Below are positions 34,537 through 44,857 of a stretch of DNA of 64,000 nucleotides, piece by piece. Positions within the stretch are counted from its first letter, which is position 1; every line of letters begins with the position of its first letter. The stretch is taken from positions 11,311,710-11,375,709 of the forward strand of contig CP136062.1 of NCBI GenBank assembly GCA_032622095.1. Reading direction: 5' to 3'. Both the position numbers and the translations under genes were made by a program. The stretch is from Siphonodentalium dalli (Eukaryota > Mollusca > Scaphopoda > Gadilida > Siphonodentaliidae). Under the pieces are notes generated by a model, which saw only the letters and a program-made list of their open reading frames with translations, was not told the origin of the DNA and made no database searches.

Positions 34537-36530
34537 ATGGACCCTCCTGTAGCCGGACATGACCTTGTTATGACTGACTTAGGTTTTCTTCGCACGGGCT
34601 CTAATTTGGGGTTCAAACTTTTAAGGGCCATCATTGGAAATTTCTACTGTCCCATTCCTTTTGGATTTTGGGCATATAATATTGACATTGGGGAATATAT
34701 GGACCCTCCTGTATCCGGACATGACCCTGTTATGACTGACTTAGGTTTTCTTCGCACGGGCTCTAATTTGGGGTTCAAACTTTTAAGGGCCATCATTGGA
34801 AATTTCTACTGTCCCATTCCTTTTGGATTTTGGGCATATAATATTGACATTGGGGAATATATGGACCCTTCTGTATCTGGACATGACCCTGTTATGACTG
34901 ACTTAGGTTTTCTTCGTACGGGCTCTAATTTGGGGTTCAAACTTTTAAGGGCCATCATTGGAAATTTCTACTGTCCCATTCCTTTTGGATTTTGGGCATA
35001 TAATATTGACCTTGGGGAATATATGGACCCTCCTGTATCCGGACATGACCCTGTTATGACTGACTTAGGTTTTCTTCGCACGGGCTCTAATTTGGGGTTT
35101 AAACTTTTAAGGGCCATCATTGGAAATTTCTACTGTCCTATTCCTTTTGGATTTTGGGCATATAATATTGACATTGGGGAATATATGGACCCTCCTGTAG
35201 CCGGACATGACCTTGTTATGACTGACTTAGGTTTTCTTCGCACGGGCTCTAATTTGGGGTTCAAACTTTTAAGGGCCATCATTGGAAATTTCTACTGTCC
35301 TATTCCTTTTGGATTTTGGGCATATAATATTGACATTGGGGAATATATGGACCCTCCTGTATCTGGACACGACCCTGTTATGACTGACTTAGGTTTTCTT
35401 CGCACGGGCTCTAATTTGGGGTTCAAACTTTTAAGGGCCATCATTGGAAATTTCTACTGTCCCATTCCTTTTGGATTTTGGGCATATAATATTGACATTG
35501 GGGAATATATGGACCCTCCTGTATCCGGACATGACCCTGTTATGACTGACTTAGGTTTTCTTCGCACGGGCTCTAATTTGGGGTTCAAACTTTTAAGGGC
35601 CATCATTGGAAATTTCTACTGTCCCATTCCTTTTGGATTTTGGGCATATAATATTGACATTGGGGAATATATGGACCCTCCTGTATCTGGACATGACCCT
35701 GTTATGACTGACTTAGGTTTTCTTCGCACGGGCTCTAATTTGGGGTTCAAACTTTTAAGGGCCATCATTGGAAATTTCTACTGTCCCATTCCTTTTGGAT
35801 TTTGGGCATATAATATTGACATTGGGGAATATATGGACCCTCCTGTATCCGGACATGACCCTGTTATGACTGACTTAGGTTTTCTTCGCACGGGCTCTAA
35901 TTTGGGGTTCAAACTTTTAAGGGCCATCATTGGAAATTTCTACTGTCCCATTCCTTTTGGATTTTGGGCATATAATATTGACATTGGGGAATATATGGAC
36001 CCTCCTGTATCTGGACATGACCCTGTTATGACTGACTTAGGTTTTCTTCGCACGGGCTCTAATTTGGGGTTCAAACTTTTAAGGGCCATCATTGGAAATT
36101 TCTACTGTCCCATTCCTTTTGGATTTTGGGCATATAATATTGACATTGGGGAATATATGGACCCTCCTGTATCCGGACATGACCCTGTTATGACTGACTT
36201 AGGTTTTCTTCGCACGGGCTCTAATTTGGGGTTCAAACTTTTAAGGGCCATCATTGGAAATTTCTACTGTCCCATTCCTTTTGGATTTTGGGCATATAAT
36301 ATTGACATTGGGGAATATATGGACCCTCCTGTATCCGGACATGACCCTGTTATGACTGACTTAGGTTTTCTTCGCACGGGCTCTAATTTGGGGTTCAAAC
36401 TTTTAAGGGCCATCATTGGAAATTTCTACTGTCCCATTCCTTTTGGATTTTGGGCATATAATATTGACATTGGGGAATATATGGACCCTCCTGTATCCGG
36501 ACATGACCCTGTTATGACTGACTTAGGTTT
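34537..36530 (+). repeat. 162-bp minisatellite, 12 full units plus a partial, open in one frame
   Basis: Units start with ATGGACCC at 34537 and every 162 bases to 36481, with no indel. Because 162 is 54 codons and the unit lacks stops, a 721-codon plus-strand frame (34522-36687) runs through it. The 54-residue unit contains GHDPVMTDLGFLRTGSN and FYCPIPFGFWAYNIDIGEY. Differences are few. A GTAGCC/GTATCC/GTATCT site distinguishes unit types; types run A-C-T-C-A-T-C-T-C-T-C-C-C, so units 6-11 alternate. I recognise no protein family. The array lies antisense in an intron of the SWIM/C48-like/PHD gene, so I treat it as satellite DNA with a chance frame, though translation cannot be excluded. Confidence 0.92.
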
Positions 36531-36632
36531 TCTTCTCGCACAGCTCCAATTTGGGGTTCAAACCCTGTTCCAATATAGTCTTTTATTGATGAGAGTCTCC
36601 AATTCTAACAATATTTACCTGGACCGTATAAG

Positions 36633-36700
36633 CCAGTGCATTCTCTTATATATGCGATCTCCCCAGATGTCAGAGTCACATATATAAGATAATGCACTGG
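36633..36700. repeat. 22-bp-arm hairpin beyond the minisatellite
   Basis: CCAGTGCATTCTCTTATATA (36633-36652) is mirrored with one mismatch at 36679-36700. A similar word, CGCATATATAAGAGAATAC, occurs at 10401-10419, so it may be a dispersed element. Confidence 0.65.
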
Positions 36701-36917
36701 CACATGATAAAAAATCTGCATATCCATTTCGTTGCCAGAATGGATTGAGCATGTTAAAAAACCTTCGGATACACTATGGCAATTTTTTTTTCCAATAGAG
36801 AGGTTACCAAGATATGCTTGAAAAAGGTGACCTGTGCTTTTCTTCAACCCTAATTATGCAGTAGAAACTGATTCAGAATATGATTAATGCTGGGAGTCGG
36901 TTATGTTGGTTTAAATA

Positions 36918-37175
36918 CTGTAAAGGTCGTACCTTTAGTCTGATCATCATGAAATTTGTCATGGATGTTAACAATAACATGTAGATGGGAACGAGTCATT
37001 TTTGGGTCATTCGGCCAAAAAACATGGACGCCAGCAGCCATCTTGGATTTACTCTGTGTGACTAAATTCTTTACTGCTCATTTTTACACTCCTTTTTAAT
37101 CTCTCTATTCATTGCTCATCACAAAAAAATTACCTTCTTTACAAAGTTGAGCTACAGTGTCATTGACACTTTCAT
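36918..37175 (+). mobile_element. Single-unit copy of the TGAGCTACAGTG minisatellite element
   Basis: It contains one repeat unit (GGTCGTACCTTTAGTCTGAT, AAATTTGTCATGGATGTTAA, ACATGTAGATGGGAACGAGT, CCAGCAGCCATCTTGGATTT) and then the conserved end TGAGCTACAGTGTCATTGAC, ACTTTCAT. The same end and unit occur in the multi-copy versions at 47951-49657 and 59138-60362. Confidence 0.75.
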
Positions 37176-37286
37176 CGAAACAACAGGTTAATATCAGTTC
37201 TGAGTGACTTATTATCAGACCTGAAAATTGATAAGGTTTTCCCAGCGACGTTCAACGTCACAACGTCTTGTCCAATCAACGCGCGT

Positions 37287-37450
37287 TTCATATAATAAAA
37301 CAGTTATCGCATTGTTTCTTGGTTGACACGAGGAATTGTCAGCCCTCGGAAGCCAATATTCACCTCGGCGGCCTTGGTGAATATTGACTTCCTCGGGTTG
37401 ACAATTCCCTGTGTCAACCTCGAAACAATGCGATAACTGTATAATGAAAC
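37287..37450. mobile_element. Foldback element with about 75-bp arms
   Basis: The left arm (TTTCATATAATAAAACAGTT, ATCGCATTGTTTC, TTGACACGAGGAATTGTCA, CCAATATTCACC) is mirrored with few differences to 37450 around a 13-base GC-rich centre near 37363. It has no coding content. It lies in the long first intron of the minus-strand gene. Confidence 0.75.
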
Positions 37451-37533
37451 ATGGTATTTACATTTTTTATTTCGAAGTGGGTTACAAACATAATAACATC
37501 CACAGTATAAATAAGTGTGTTCTTTACTGAACC

Positions 37534-37716
37534 ATGGTCAAACGTATTGACGCTTGTGATTTCAATCCTGACAGCAATAGCCTTAAAGAGGCCTGCCCTG
37601 GCATTTTATCACTTGTCGAAACCCTGCTAATATTAAATATTTTCCACATAATTGGACATGAAAAACAAGAATGTGTGGAATATTGTGATTTATTATTACC
37701 CATAGAATTCATATGA
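37534..37716 (+). CDS. Small ORF, unrecognised
   Basis: A 60-codon frame with protein-like composition (MVKRIDACDFNPDSNSLKEA, GILSLVETLLILNIFHIIGH, ECVEYCDLLLPIEF). It lies antisense in an intron of the minus-strand gene, between two MITEs. Nothing else supports expression. It may be a remnant of an element's coding region or chance. Confidence 0.15.
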   Translation: MVKRIDACDFNPDSNSLKEACPGILSLVETLLILNIFHIIGHEKQECVEYCDLLLPIEFI

Positions 37717-37902
37717 GCTTCTCAAATCAATAAAAAATATACAATAATACAATTCTTTAATTAATTTCTATTGTTCTTTGCCCAAACATGCATTTCTAAT
37801 TTATTCCAAATACTGCATTGTGTCTCCCTTCGTAATTCAGTTGCAAGTAATGTTAAATGTAACATTTATCCCTGCAGTCCAATATATCACCATCAATTTA
37901 CA

Positions 37903-38299
37903 TAAGGCTAAATAAAATAACACCTGTGTTTAGGGTAACAGGAGAGAAAGAAAAAAAGGGGGGACTGGTAATTTAATTTTTTCATTTTATTTTTAATGCT
38001 AAACATTATTTTGGCCATTCTGTTATGGGGGGGAGGAGGGATGGAGAGCTAGCTTTCCTGGGTGTCCGAGGGTATGGGGACTGGAGGTGGGTCACTTCCT
38101 AAGGCGATTTATGGAATTTAGATGCATAAAATGATAAAATAATGACTGGCAGTGTTGTTCACTATCTATTCAAATCAATGGCTCATTCTGGTCACCACCC
38201 TCCAGTTTGTCATGAGGCGGCCCATATTTTTTTTGGGGGGGGGGGGAGGGGGAGGAGGGTAGTTACCCTAAACACGGTTGTTATTTTGTTTAGCCTAAT
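37903..38299. mobile_element. MITE with about 37-bp TIRs and G-rich interior
   Basis: The left TIR TAAGGCTAAATAAAATAACA with TGTGTTTAGGGTAAC is mirrored at 38262-38299. The interior is purine/G-rich with G runs at 38029 and near 38235 and has no coding signature. Confidence 0.7.
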
Positions 38300-38396
38300 T
38301 ATGTACACTATTATTTTACTGAAGTAACATACTAGTAGCTGGTACATTATTACATACCAAATAATATTAGTGGTTCGCTGGATTTTTAATTCAAAT

Positions 38397-39572
38397 TAAT
38401 AATAGTGATGGCATTTTCGCTCTAAGATTCACTGCCATATAATAGTGATGATGATTTTTCTGTGAGAAGTTCCATGCTCTTGAGTGCCTAATAAACATAC
38501 ATGTACGATTATTAAAATTGAGGTAAAATTCCCACCTGTACGATCGTTATTTGGTCCTGTACGTTTATTAAATTAACCAAAAGAAATAATTCACCAATCT
38601 TAAATTGTGTTATTCATAGATAAATGAACTCTGATTGTTGACAGTGATCAGCACACTGTAGATTCACAGACCTGGCTATCCATCGAAACTATTTCTGTCA
38701 CATGGCATCAGTAAACCAGTCAGATGGTGCGTTTTGTTGGGATGTATGGTACTAATATTTCCAGTCTGTACATTTATTCCGCCCTGTACTATTATTCAGT
38801 CACGCGACATTTTCCAACCTGTACTATTATTCCACCCTGTACTTTTATTAGGCACTCAAGAGTAGTAATCTATAAATGTACCCATTCAATGGAACTACTC
38901 TTGAGTGCCCAATAACACTACACAGTACAGGGTGGGAAATTGTGCAAAATTAAATAACAGTACAGGGCGGAATAATAGCTAGTAAAGGGTGGAACTGCTT
39001 TTAAATTTTCATTCGCGACATGGCCCGAGTTACATACCGTTATTAATGTTACAAACTGTTCCATTGTAAAGTACGTACGTTTACCCCTATGGATATAAAA
39101 GCGCAGTTCTTTCATGTTAAGTTTGTCATGATGCAATTTGTTTCTCCAATCTCGACAGCCACGCTCCATTTTTTGCACCATTGAATATTGATCTATTTGT
39201 GGCTAAAAATTAATAAATGTACAGGGCCAAATAATGACCAATTGACCATACAGGTGGGAAATTTATCCAGAAATTAAGATTATGGAACATGTATACTTAT
39301 TTGGCACTTGAGTCTGTTGAGAGTAGTAAATAAATAGTATGAATTAACAATAATAAATAACATGGTTAAATATTCAGACACGATTATTAATTGCACCTAA
39401 TAAAAGTGTTCGCATGATGATGATTATAAATTTTGTAGAAAATTCCTGATGATCATTTTGAACACTACAGGTATTAAATAATTAATAGTAAATATAATAC
39501 TAATAATAGTATTATTTGGCATTGTGCATTGAGACCTAGACAAGAGCGAAATTGCCATCACCATTAATATAA
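38397..39572. mobile_element. Nested inverted-repeat zone around the first exon
   Basis: An outer pair, ATAGTGATGGCATTTTCGCT near 38403 and its near-mirror near 39549, encloses two inner units. Unit 1 runs from CTCTTGAGTGCCTAATAA (38476) to TTATTAGGCACTCAAGAG (38859). Unit 2 runs from CTCTTGAGTGCCCAATAA (38895) to a decayed mirror (39312). Both hold CTGTACTATTATTCC-type words. Unit 2 contains the exon at 39038-39202. The layering suggests repeated insertions, or a TIR family that flanks a captured exon. Confidence 0.55.
39038..39202 (-). CDS. First visible exon of the SWIM/C48-like/PHD gene
   Basis: The acceptor TTTATTAATTTTTAG ends at 39203 and the donor ACG/GTATGT begins at 39037. The exon is exactly 55 codons (IDQYSMVQKMERGCRDWRNK, LHHDKLNMKELRFYIHRGKR, TYFTMEQFVTLIT) and is in phase 0 with the exon at 34376. 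If it belongs to the gene, the five exons total 2,367 bases, a multiple of three. A Met at residue 8 could start translation, but an acceptor directly upstream makes an earlier exon more likely. The following intron would be 4.7 kb and full of repeats, so this is the least certain exon. Confidence 0.5.
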
Positions 39573-39575
39573 TTT

Positions 39576-41094
39576 CCAAATAAATCCCCACCCATAACTA
39601 TTAATAGGCCATTAAGTTAACATTATTAAGCACCCAACAGTAACAAATTATAGTCCTGGTATATAATATGTACATGACAAAGATTGGCTGCATGCTTATT
39701 TGATGTTATTCTTGCTTTGAACAGTCAGTCAGTGCGCTTGGCTATCCATGTAGACTTCTGTACTAGTAGGCTACTGTAGGAACGGATGAATTTGAATCTT
39801 CTGTACGTCAGTTCTGGCCATAAACATATCTGAATCTGTCCAGGCTTTTCATCAGAATTTTGAGATATGAACTGGTTCCGAGTATCTGACTACAGAAGAT
39901 AGGTATATGGATAAATATATAATATATGATATTCAAGCTGACGTAACCTCTGAAAAGATTGTGGTAAATAAGCACCATAACTCACCAATTCACCTCAATA
40001 TTACCAATGAAAATCTCTGAAACACTTCAAAAACATAGTGAAATTATGTGACACTTAAAATTTGATAATTATCTGCTCATTTAAAATTAGTTTCATTGAA
40101 AACTGTCATTAAGAAAGCTGCAACATCTTAGCTGACAAGGTCATGCACGAAGGTGCCAGAAGCAGAAGACAGGATGGGATTCATTCATTAAATTTTCATT
40201 CATATATTTCACTGACGAGTTGTAAACAATGAGTAATATAGTACTAGTAGTAATTATTGTCAGTTGTGAGCTAAAAAAGGTGACAGGCAAAAGAATTTGT
40301 TGCATGATGTATCTAAAATTAGGTTATAACTAAAAACACATTTGGCCTACCTTAATTCGTTACTTTTACTGAACTGCAGATCTTTCTTTTTTTGCTTTCT
40401 CCCCTGATGGAACCCCCAAGCTGTGTTCCACTCACAGGCCTTGGCTAACAAACCATGTGGCAATAATGGAAAGGCCACATATCATGCTGTTATGTTATCA
40501 TGACCATCAGGCATTACAGCAGAGGATATTTAAGGTTTGATGGGTGCATAGGAGGACTGAAATTGAAAATAAGAATATAAATATGAAATACAAGTTAGAA
40601 CTGGAAGAGAAGTTCAGATTAAGCTCTCCAAAGTTTCTGTTGCATGAAATTTAATCTTCCCTCAATCCTACAAGCACTGTAATATTCAGTCCATTTGAAT
40701 AATGCCAACCTTTTTAATAGTTGAATAGAAACTTTATATATTGTAATACATGTAATTGTATACTTAATTTCTTAAACAATTGATTTCATGCTTATTTAAT
40801 TCATTTTATTTTACATTATGATTATTAAATTTAATGCCGTCAATTGGCCAAGTAGCAAACTTAAATATTCATTATTAAATCATTTCTCTGCCGCACAAAA
40901 CGAATTTCGAAACAAAAGTTCTGAGATCGTATCCGTCTACTGCAGTTATTATTCATAAGAACAATTAATATTTGTGCTCGCGCCTATAATTGAATTCAAA
41001 CAACTGCTTGTGGCGCTTCTCGATTTATGAATGAATGAAATAATAGCACGCGCAGTTGTATCTCGCGCGAATTATTCGTGGTAGCTTTATCATG
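39576..41094. other. No recognised feature
   Basis: AT-rich spacer. A possible minus-strand exon (about 40450-40352; reads KACEWNTAWGFHQ and ends at a GTAGGC donor) was seen, but its phase does not fit the next known exon. Otherwise nothing stands out. Confidence 0.35.
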
Positions 41095-41520
41095 ACGACG
41101 GAAATTAACATTTTGCGCATGCGCAATAGTAATATCCTGTTATACGGTCAAGGTCGGAAATTTTGCGTGGCTGTCTTTCCTATATCTATATAGTAGAGGT
41201 AATATATCTAGATCTATTTGTTATATTTTAATCAAATTTAATATTACATGGACAGTGATTCCTAGGACTGTGGTACAACAACAACAACGATTGCCGATGA
41301 TCACTTTTTAATTGTCCTCACTGAGTCATTCAGAGACTCAATCAAATAATAGATTAATCGAGGATTAATCACAGCCTTTCTAGTCTGATAACATGGCATT
41401 CGGTAAAATATTACCATGGCACAGTTTGTGATTAGCCATCTCGATTGTAAACAAATCTTCTACTCGAAATTTGTAAATTAAAAAAACAAATCAAATGTGC
41501 ATGTGCGATAATCAATATCA

Positions 41521-41715
41521 TCCATGACCCAACCCGGACACACATACCAAATCGCATTCACATCCATTGAGAAACAACGAAGAAGTGCGACATTACCGGT
41601 ACACTTTTATTTAGAGCCGGCATCGGCGTCGACAAACACTTTATATACACCGATTTCTCCACTACAAGGTCAAGGCCCCACATGGCACGAAATTGAAAAA
41701 TCAACGAGTGATTGA
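41521..41715 (+). CDS. Small ORF, unrecognised
   Basis: A 63-codon frame starting at an ATG with an in-frame stop just upstream. Composition is protein-like (MTQPGHTYQIAFTSIEKQRR, VHFYLEPASASTNTLYTPIS, QGQGPTWHEIEKSTSD) and GC-richer than its flanks. It lies between the shared blocks at 41095-41395 and the palindromic element at 42027. No homologue is recognised. Confidence 0.2.
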   Translation, partial: SMTQPGHTYQIAFTSIEKQRRSATLPVHFYLEPASASTNTLYTPISPLQGQGPTWHEIEKSTSD

Positions 41716-42026
41716 TCTGTGTTTCATGTAATTTGCAACAATGAATATTGTTTTGAGGATTTTATGGATTATTGTGTACCACAGATACACGAAGACTAGG
41801 CAATTCAATGTTAAGTGTATTCAATTTCATGACATCATGTGTAAACTGTGTTTGTGACATGATTATTGCACTTTCACTTTCGACAGGAGCTTGGACTGTT
41901 GGAGGCATTGTTGAATTTGTTCTCTAATCATCAAAGGTTGCACAGGTATTTGCTTATCATTAATTTAATCATTTGATTTAGGACTGAAAAAGAATTGTTT
42001 CTGTTTTCAAATTGAAAAGATCAATC

Positions 42027-42412
42027 GTACTGCCCTGCTGGACAAAACAAGTGTCCATTGGCACCGCGGTGTGTTTGGCGTTCGGCAGCGGTTTCAGAGT
42101 TTGTAACTGCAGTTGAGCACCGCGGCCGAGCGGCAAGTACACCATGGCCGACCGTCAAGTACACGCGGTACACCATGGCCGAAAAGCAACTACAATGGCA
42201 TGTACACCGTGGTTAGATTTCTGGTTTATATTGTCTTTTTTCAGTTTAATGAATGCACACAGCGGCAACTACACCATGGTCGAATGGCAAATACACCGCG
42301 GCCCAATTGTAGTTAGCTGGTGGAGCCGCTGTGTAGTTGCATTTCGGCCGCAGTGGCAATGCTAAGCGCACCGTGGTTAAGTGGACACTTGTTTTGCCCA
42401 GCAGGGTAGTAC
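42027..42412. mobile_element. Palindromic GC-rich MITE (family A), copy 1
   Basis: The TIRs read GTACTGCCCTGCTGGACAAA and its near-mirror GTACTACCCTGCTGGGCAAA. GTAC at both ends may be a target duplication. Inside, imperfect 24- to 30-base words of the type CACCATGGCCGANNGNCAA repeat on both strands (42141, 42171, 42272). The element is much more GC-rich than its surroundings. Copy 2 is inverted at 44858-45211. Frames inside are not conserved proteins. Confidence 0.8.
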
Positions 42413-42447
42413 ATGTGTATTCAGTTCAAATTCATACAGATATCTTT

Positions 42448-43158
42448 CAGACTTTCATGTTTACAAAATGTAGGCGCGCATAGTCCCGCTCGCTGGGTTT
42501 TGGCCAGCCGCGCGGTTTCTATCAAGATAAAATAAACAGCGGAAATACATTCATAAATGTTGCGTAAATTGAAGTAGTTTACTCACGATGGATGTCCATT
42601 GAAACTCTTTGATGGTTTAACACTGCTTAATCCACTATCCATAAGCACAAGTGAATGTTACACACTGTGTTTTCATATTGTACATGCTCCTATATTAATT
42701 GTAATTCATAATTATTAATAAGGAATTAATTTAATACTCCGATTCAATGCTGACGAAATAAATACGGAAACATCTCCCGGCCACGTGGTCTCGCTTTGAT
42801 TTTCGATGAATTTATGTGACGTCATAAGCCATACATAGAAATCGTTCAAATGTATTTTTAGCTTCGAATCATTCAGTCTCAGACAGATAGTGCATTTGAC
42901 ACTTCACATCGTGTGACGTCAAAAAAACTTAAACTGTCAATAATCGTGGCACGAGGGATCACCTTTTGATGAATGCCGACAATGAATGTTGGTTTTGGAG
43001 AATTCATTTGATATTTTGCTACAACATTCAAGCTGTTTCTTTATACTTGTACGCTCTCCATATTTGGCCTAGGCGCGCAATTGATCGCTCACTGGTTTTC
43101 AATTTTAGCGGCGCGATGGTGCGCAAGAGCGATCGCGCGCCTAAAAAATTAAAGTCTG
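42448..43158. mobile_element. 711-bp non-autonomous DNA transposon (family B), copy 1
   Basis: The termini are CAGACTTTCATG and its mirror AAAGTCTG, and the flanks are ATCTTT on both sides (42442-42447 and 43159-43164), a 6-bp target duplication. Subterminal GC-rich motifs (GGCGCGC, CGATCGC) lie inside each end. Two TGACGTCA words occur (42821, 42914). No transposase is encoded. CAG ends with a 6-bp duplication are compatible with a hAT-related group, which is inference. The frame at 42966-43196 is not supported. Confidence 0.85.
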
Positions 43159-43202
43159 ATCTTTCTGTTGATTCCAACGTTAACACTATTACTTAATATT
43201 TT

Positions 43203-43460
43203 TACCACTTTAGAGGGCGTTCTTTATTAGATGAACATTATCCACACGTCATGATTCCATGATTTTAAGGTGAAGTTGAACAGAAGCGAGCGCTAAGCTT
43301 TGTTTTCATTAACGCATGCTCACACCAGGACGGTGTGGTAATAATAGTAATAGCATGATTTTGTCGGGCACCTTGGTTTCTTTACAGCCCTCCAGGAATG
43401 ATTAACTCCGTCTCGGGTCTATAAATAGGCCCTCGGGCTGTTAATCATTCACGTCGGGTC
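43203..43460 (+). repeat. Rearranged relatives of the 24015 and 24534 blocks
   Basis: ACCACTTTAGAGGGCGTTCT at 43205 matches 24021. Then TAATAATAGTAATAGCATGA with TTTTGTCGGGC at 43348 and CCCTCGGGCTGTTAATCATT at 43431 match the 24534-24710 foldback. The spacing differs (about 130 versus 500 bases) and the second arm is incomplete. Confidence 0.6.
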
Positions 43461-43488
43461 CAGGTGCTACCACGGCCGAGTACTAGTA

Positions 43489-43648
43489 GCAACCACCCCA
43501 GTGGGTGTTTATACCTAAATGCATGTGAATTATGACGTCATATAAGTTTTATATATTTCTATATACCATGAGAGAAATTACCGTGTACGTTTATTTGTGA
43601 ATTTAACACGTGACTTCCGGGTGGTGACTGCGCAGAATCCAGCAGAAA
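43489..43648 (+). repeat. CRE-containing dispersed repeat, copy 3
   Basis: GCAACCACCCCAGTGGGTGT, TGACGTCATATAA (43533), ACACGTGACTTCCGGG (43607) and ACTGCGCAGAATCCAGCAG occur in the same order as at 16593 and 22866. It directly follows the blocks at 43203-43460; at 22.9 and 24.0-24.7 kb the same families lie in the opposite order. Confidence 0.7.
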
Positions 43649-44379
43649 CTACAGGGTGCTCCAATATAACGGAGGAATATGCAGACAACAACAACAACTG
43701 ATCAAATTCATTCCCAGATTCTAGAATGTACCCGACTTTCAAGTTTAGCCTATTCAGTTCTTTCTGAGGATTAATTACAGCCTTTTCATCTGATAAAAAT
43801 CATTGGTATATCATTAGCATAATAATTAATTACCCCCCGTCAAGCGACCGTCCTGTCAGTGTCATCCGGCTTACGGCAGTTACTTGATCGGAAATTACTT
43901 CCGTATATCCCACAGACCGATAAGGCCTTCACCTTCGCTTCATGGCAAACAATTTTCACAAATGTACGAGTGTACGTAGATTAATTAATCGCTTGATTTC
44001 GTGACAATCGACAGTTACTGCGTTAGGCTTCACTGTAAACTGTTACAGACAACAATGATCAAGATTCCAGAATCATTCAATCAACCAAAAAGTTCGAAGT
44101 TCAAAGAAAGATAAAAAAATGGAAGAACGAATTCTGTGTTACGTGTATTGTAAATTGTGATACTAAAATTGTAGTATGTTTCCTAGTTACCATCTTCAAC
44201 TTAAGTTCAAGGAATTGATATCTGATGAGGATTCTTGTGGAGTTGTGAACACAACAGCACAATGCGTGCTCCTGGAGGTATTTTTCTCCAAATCCAAGAT
44301 TTTTTTAAAGGTACATGTAGGTCTGTTTGCTTTAAATTAAAAATTAAATTTTGATTATTATTTCATTTAATCATTTTTG

Positions 44380-44850
44380 ATCATTTGACAATTTGTCGTG
44401 GTCATTCGTTGGTCATCAGTGTCACAGTCAGTGTGTTTGTCGTCATTCGTGTTTGGTTGTCGTCTGTCGTTTTTTGTCCTTGGTAGTTTGTCGTCGTGTT
44501 TATTGTTGGTTACACATAATTTTGAAACCTGCAGGCCTGGGTCGATGTGTTTGTCATCAAGACATTTTTCGTCATCGATCATTCGACATCGTGTTCATCT
44601 TTGGTTGTTTGTTTTTCGTCATCAGTAATTTTTCGTCATCGATTGTTCGACATCGTGTTAGTCGTTGGCCATTTGTTTTTCGTTATCAGTCATTTCTTGT
44701 CATCAGTCGTTGTTGTTTGTTGCCATTTGCCATCGTCATCCTCGCCATTTATCTGTCATTTGCCACCATTCGTCAGCCGGTGTGTTTTTTCGTTAGTTGT
44801 TTTTCATCATCGGTCATTTGTTCATCGGTTGTTTTTCGGAAATTCTGTCT
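44380..44850 (+). repeat. Low-complexity TTCGTCATC/TTTGTCGTC-rich stretch
   Basis: Words such as TCGTCATC, GTCATTCG and TTTTCGTCATC recur without a fixed period. The bias keeps several frames open (up to 179 codons at 44393, serine-, valine- and phenylalanine-rich). These are compositional, not genes. Confidence 0.75.
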
Positions 44851-44857
44851 GTGTGTG

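Noticed and set aside
40352-40450. Possible further upstream exon of the minus-strand gene
   Set aside because: Acceptor TTTGTTAG and donor GTAGGC are plausible, but the open frame ends in a phase that does not fit the exon at 39202.
42113-42365. Frames with GC-rich coding look
   Set aside because: They lie in the palindromic family A element; the inverted copy at 44858 does not keep the frame.
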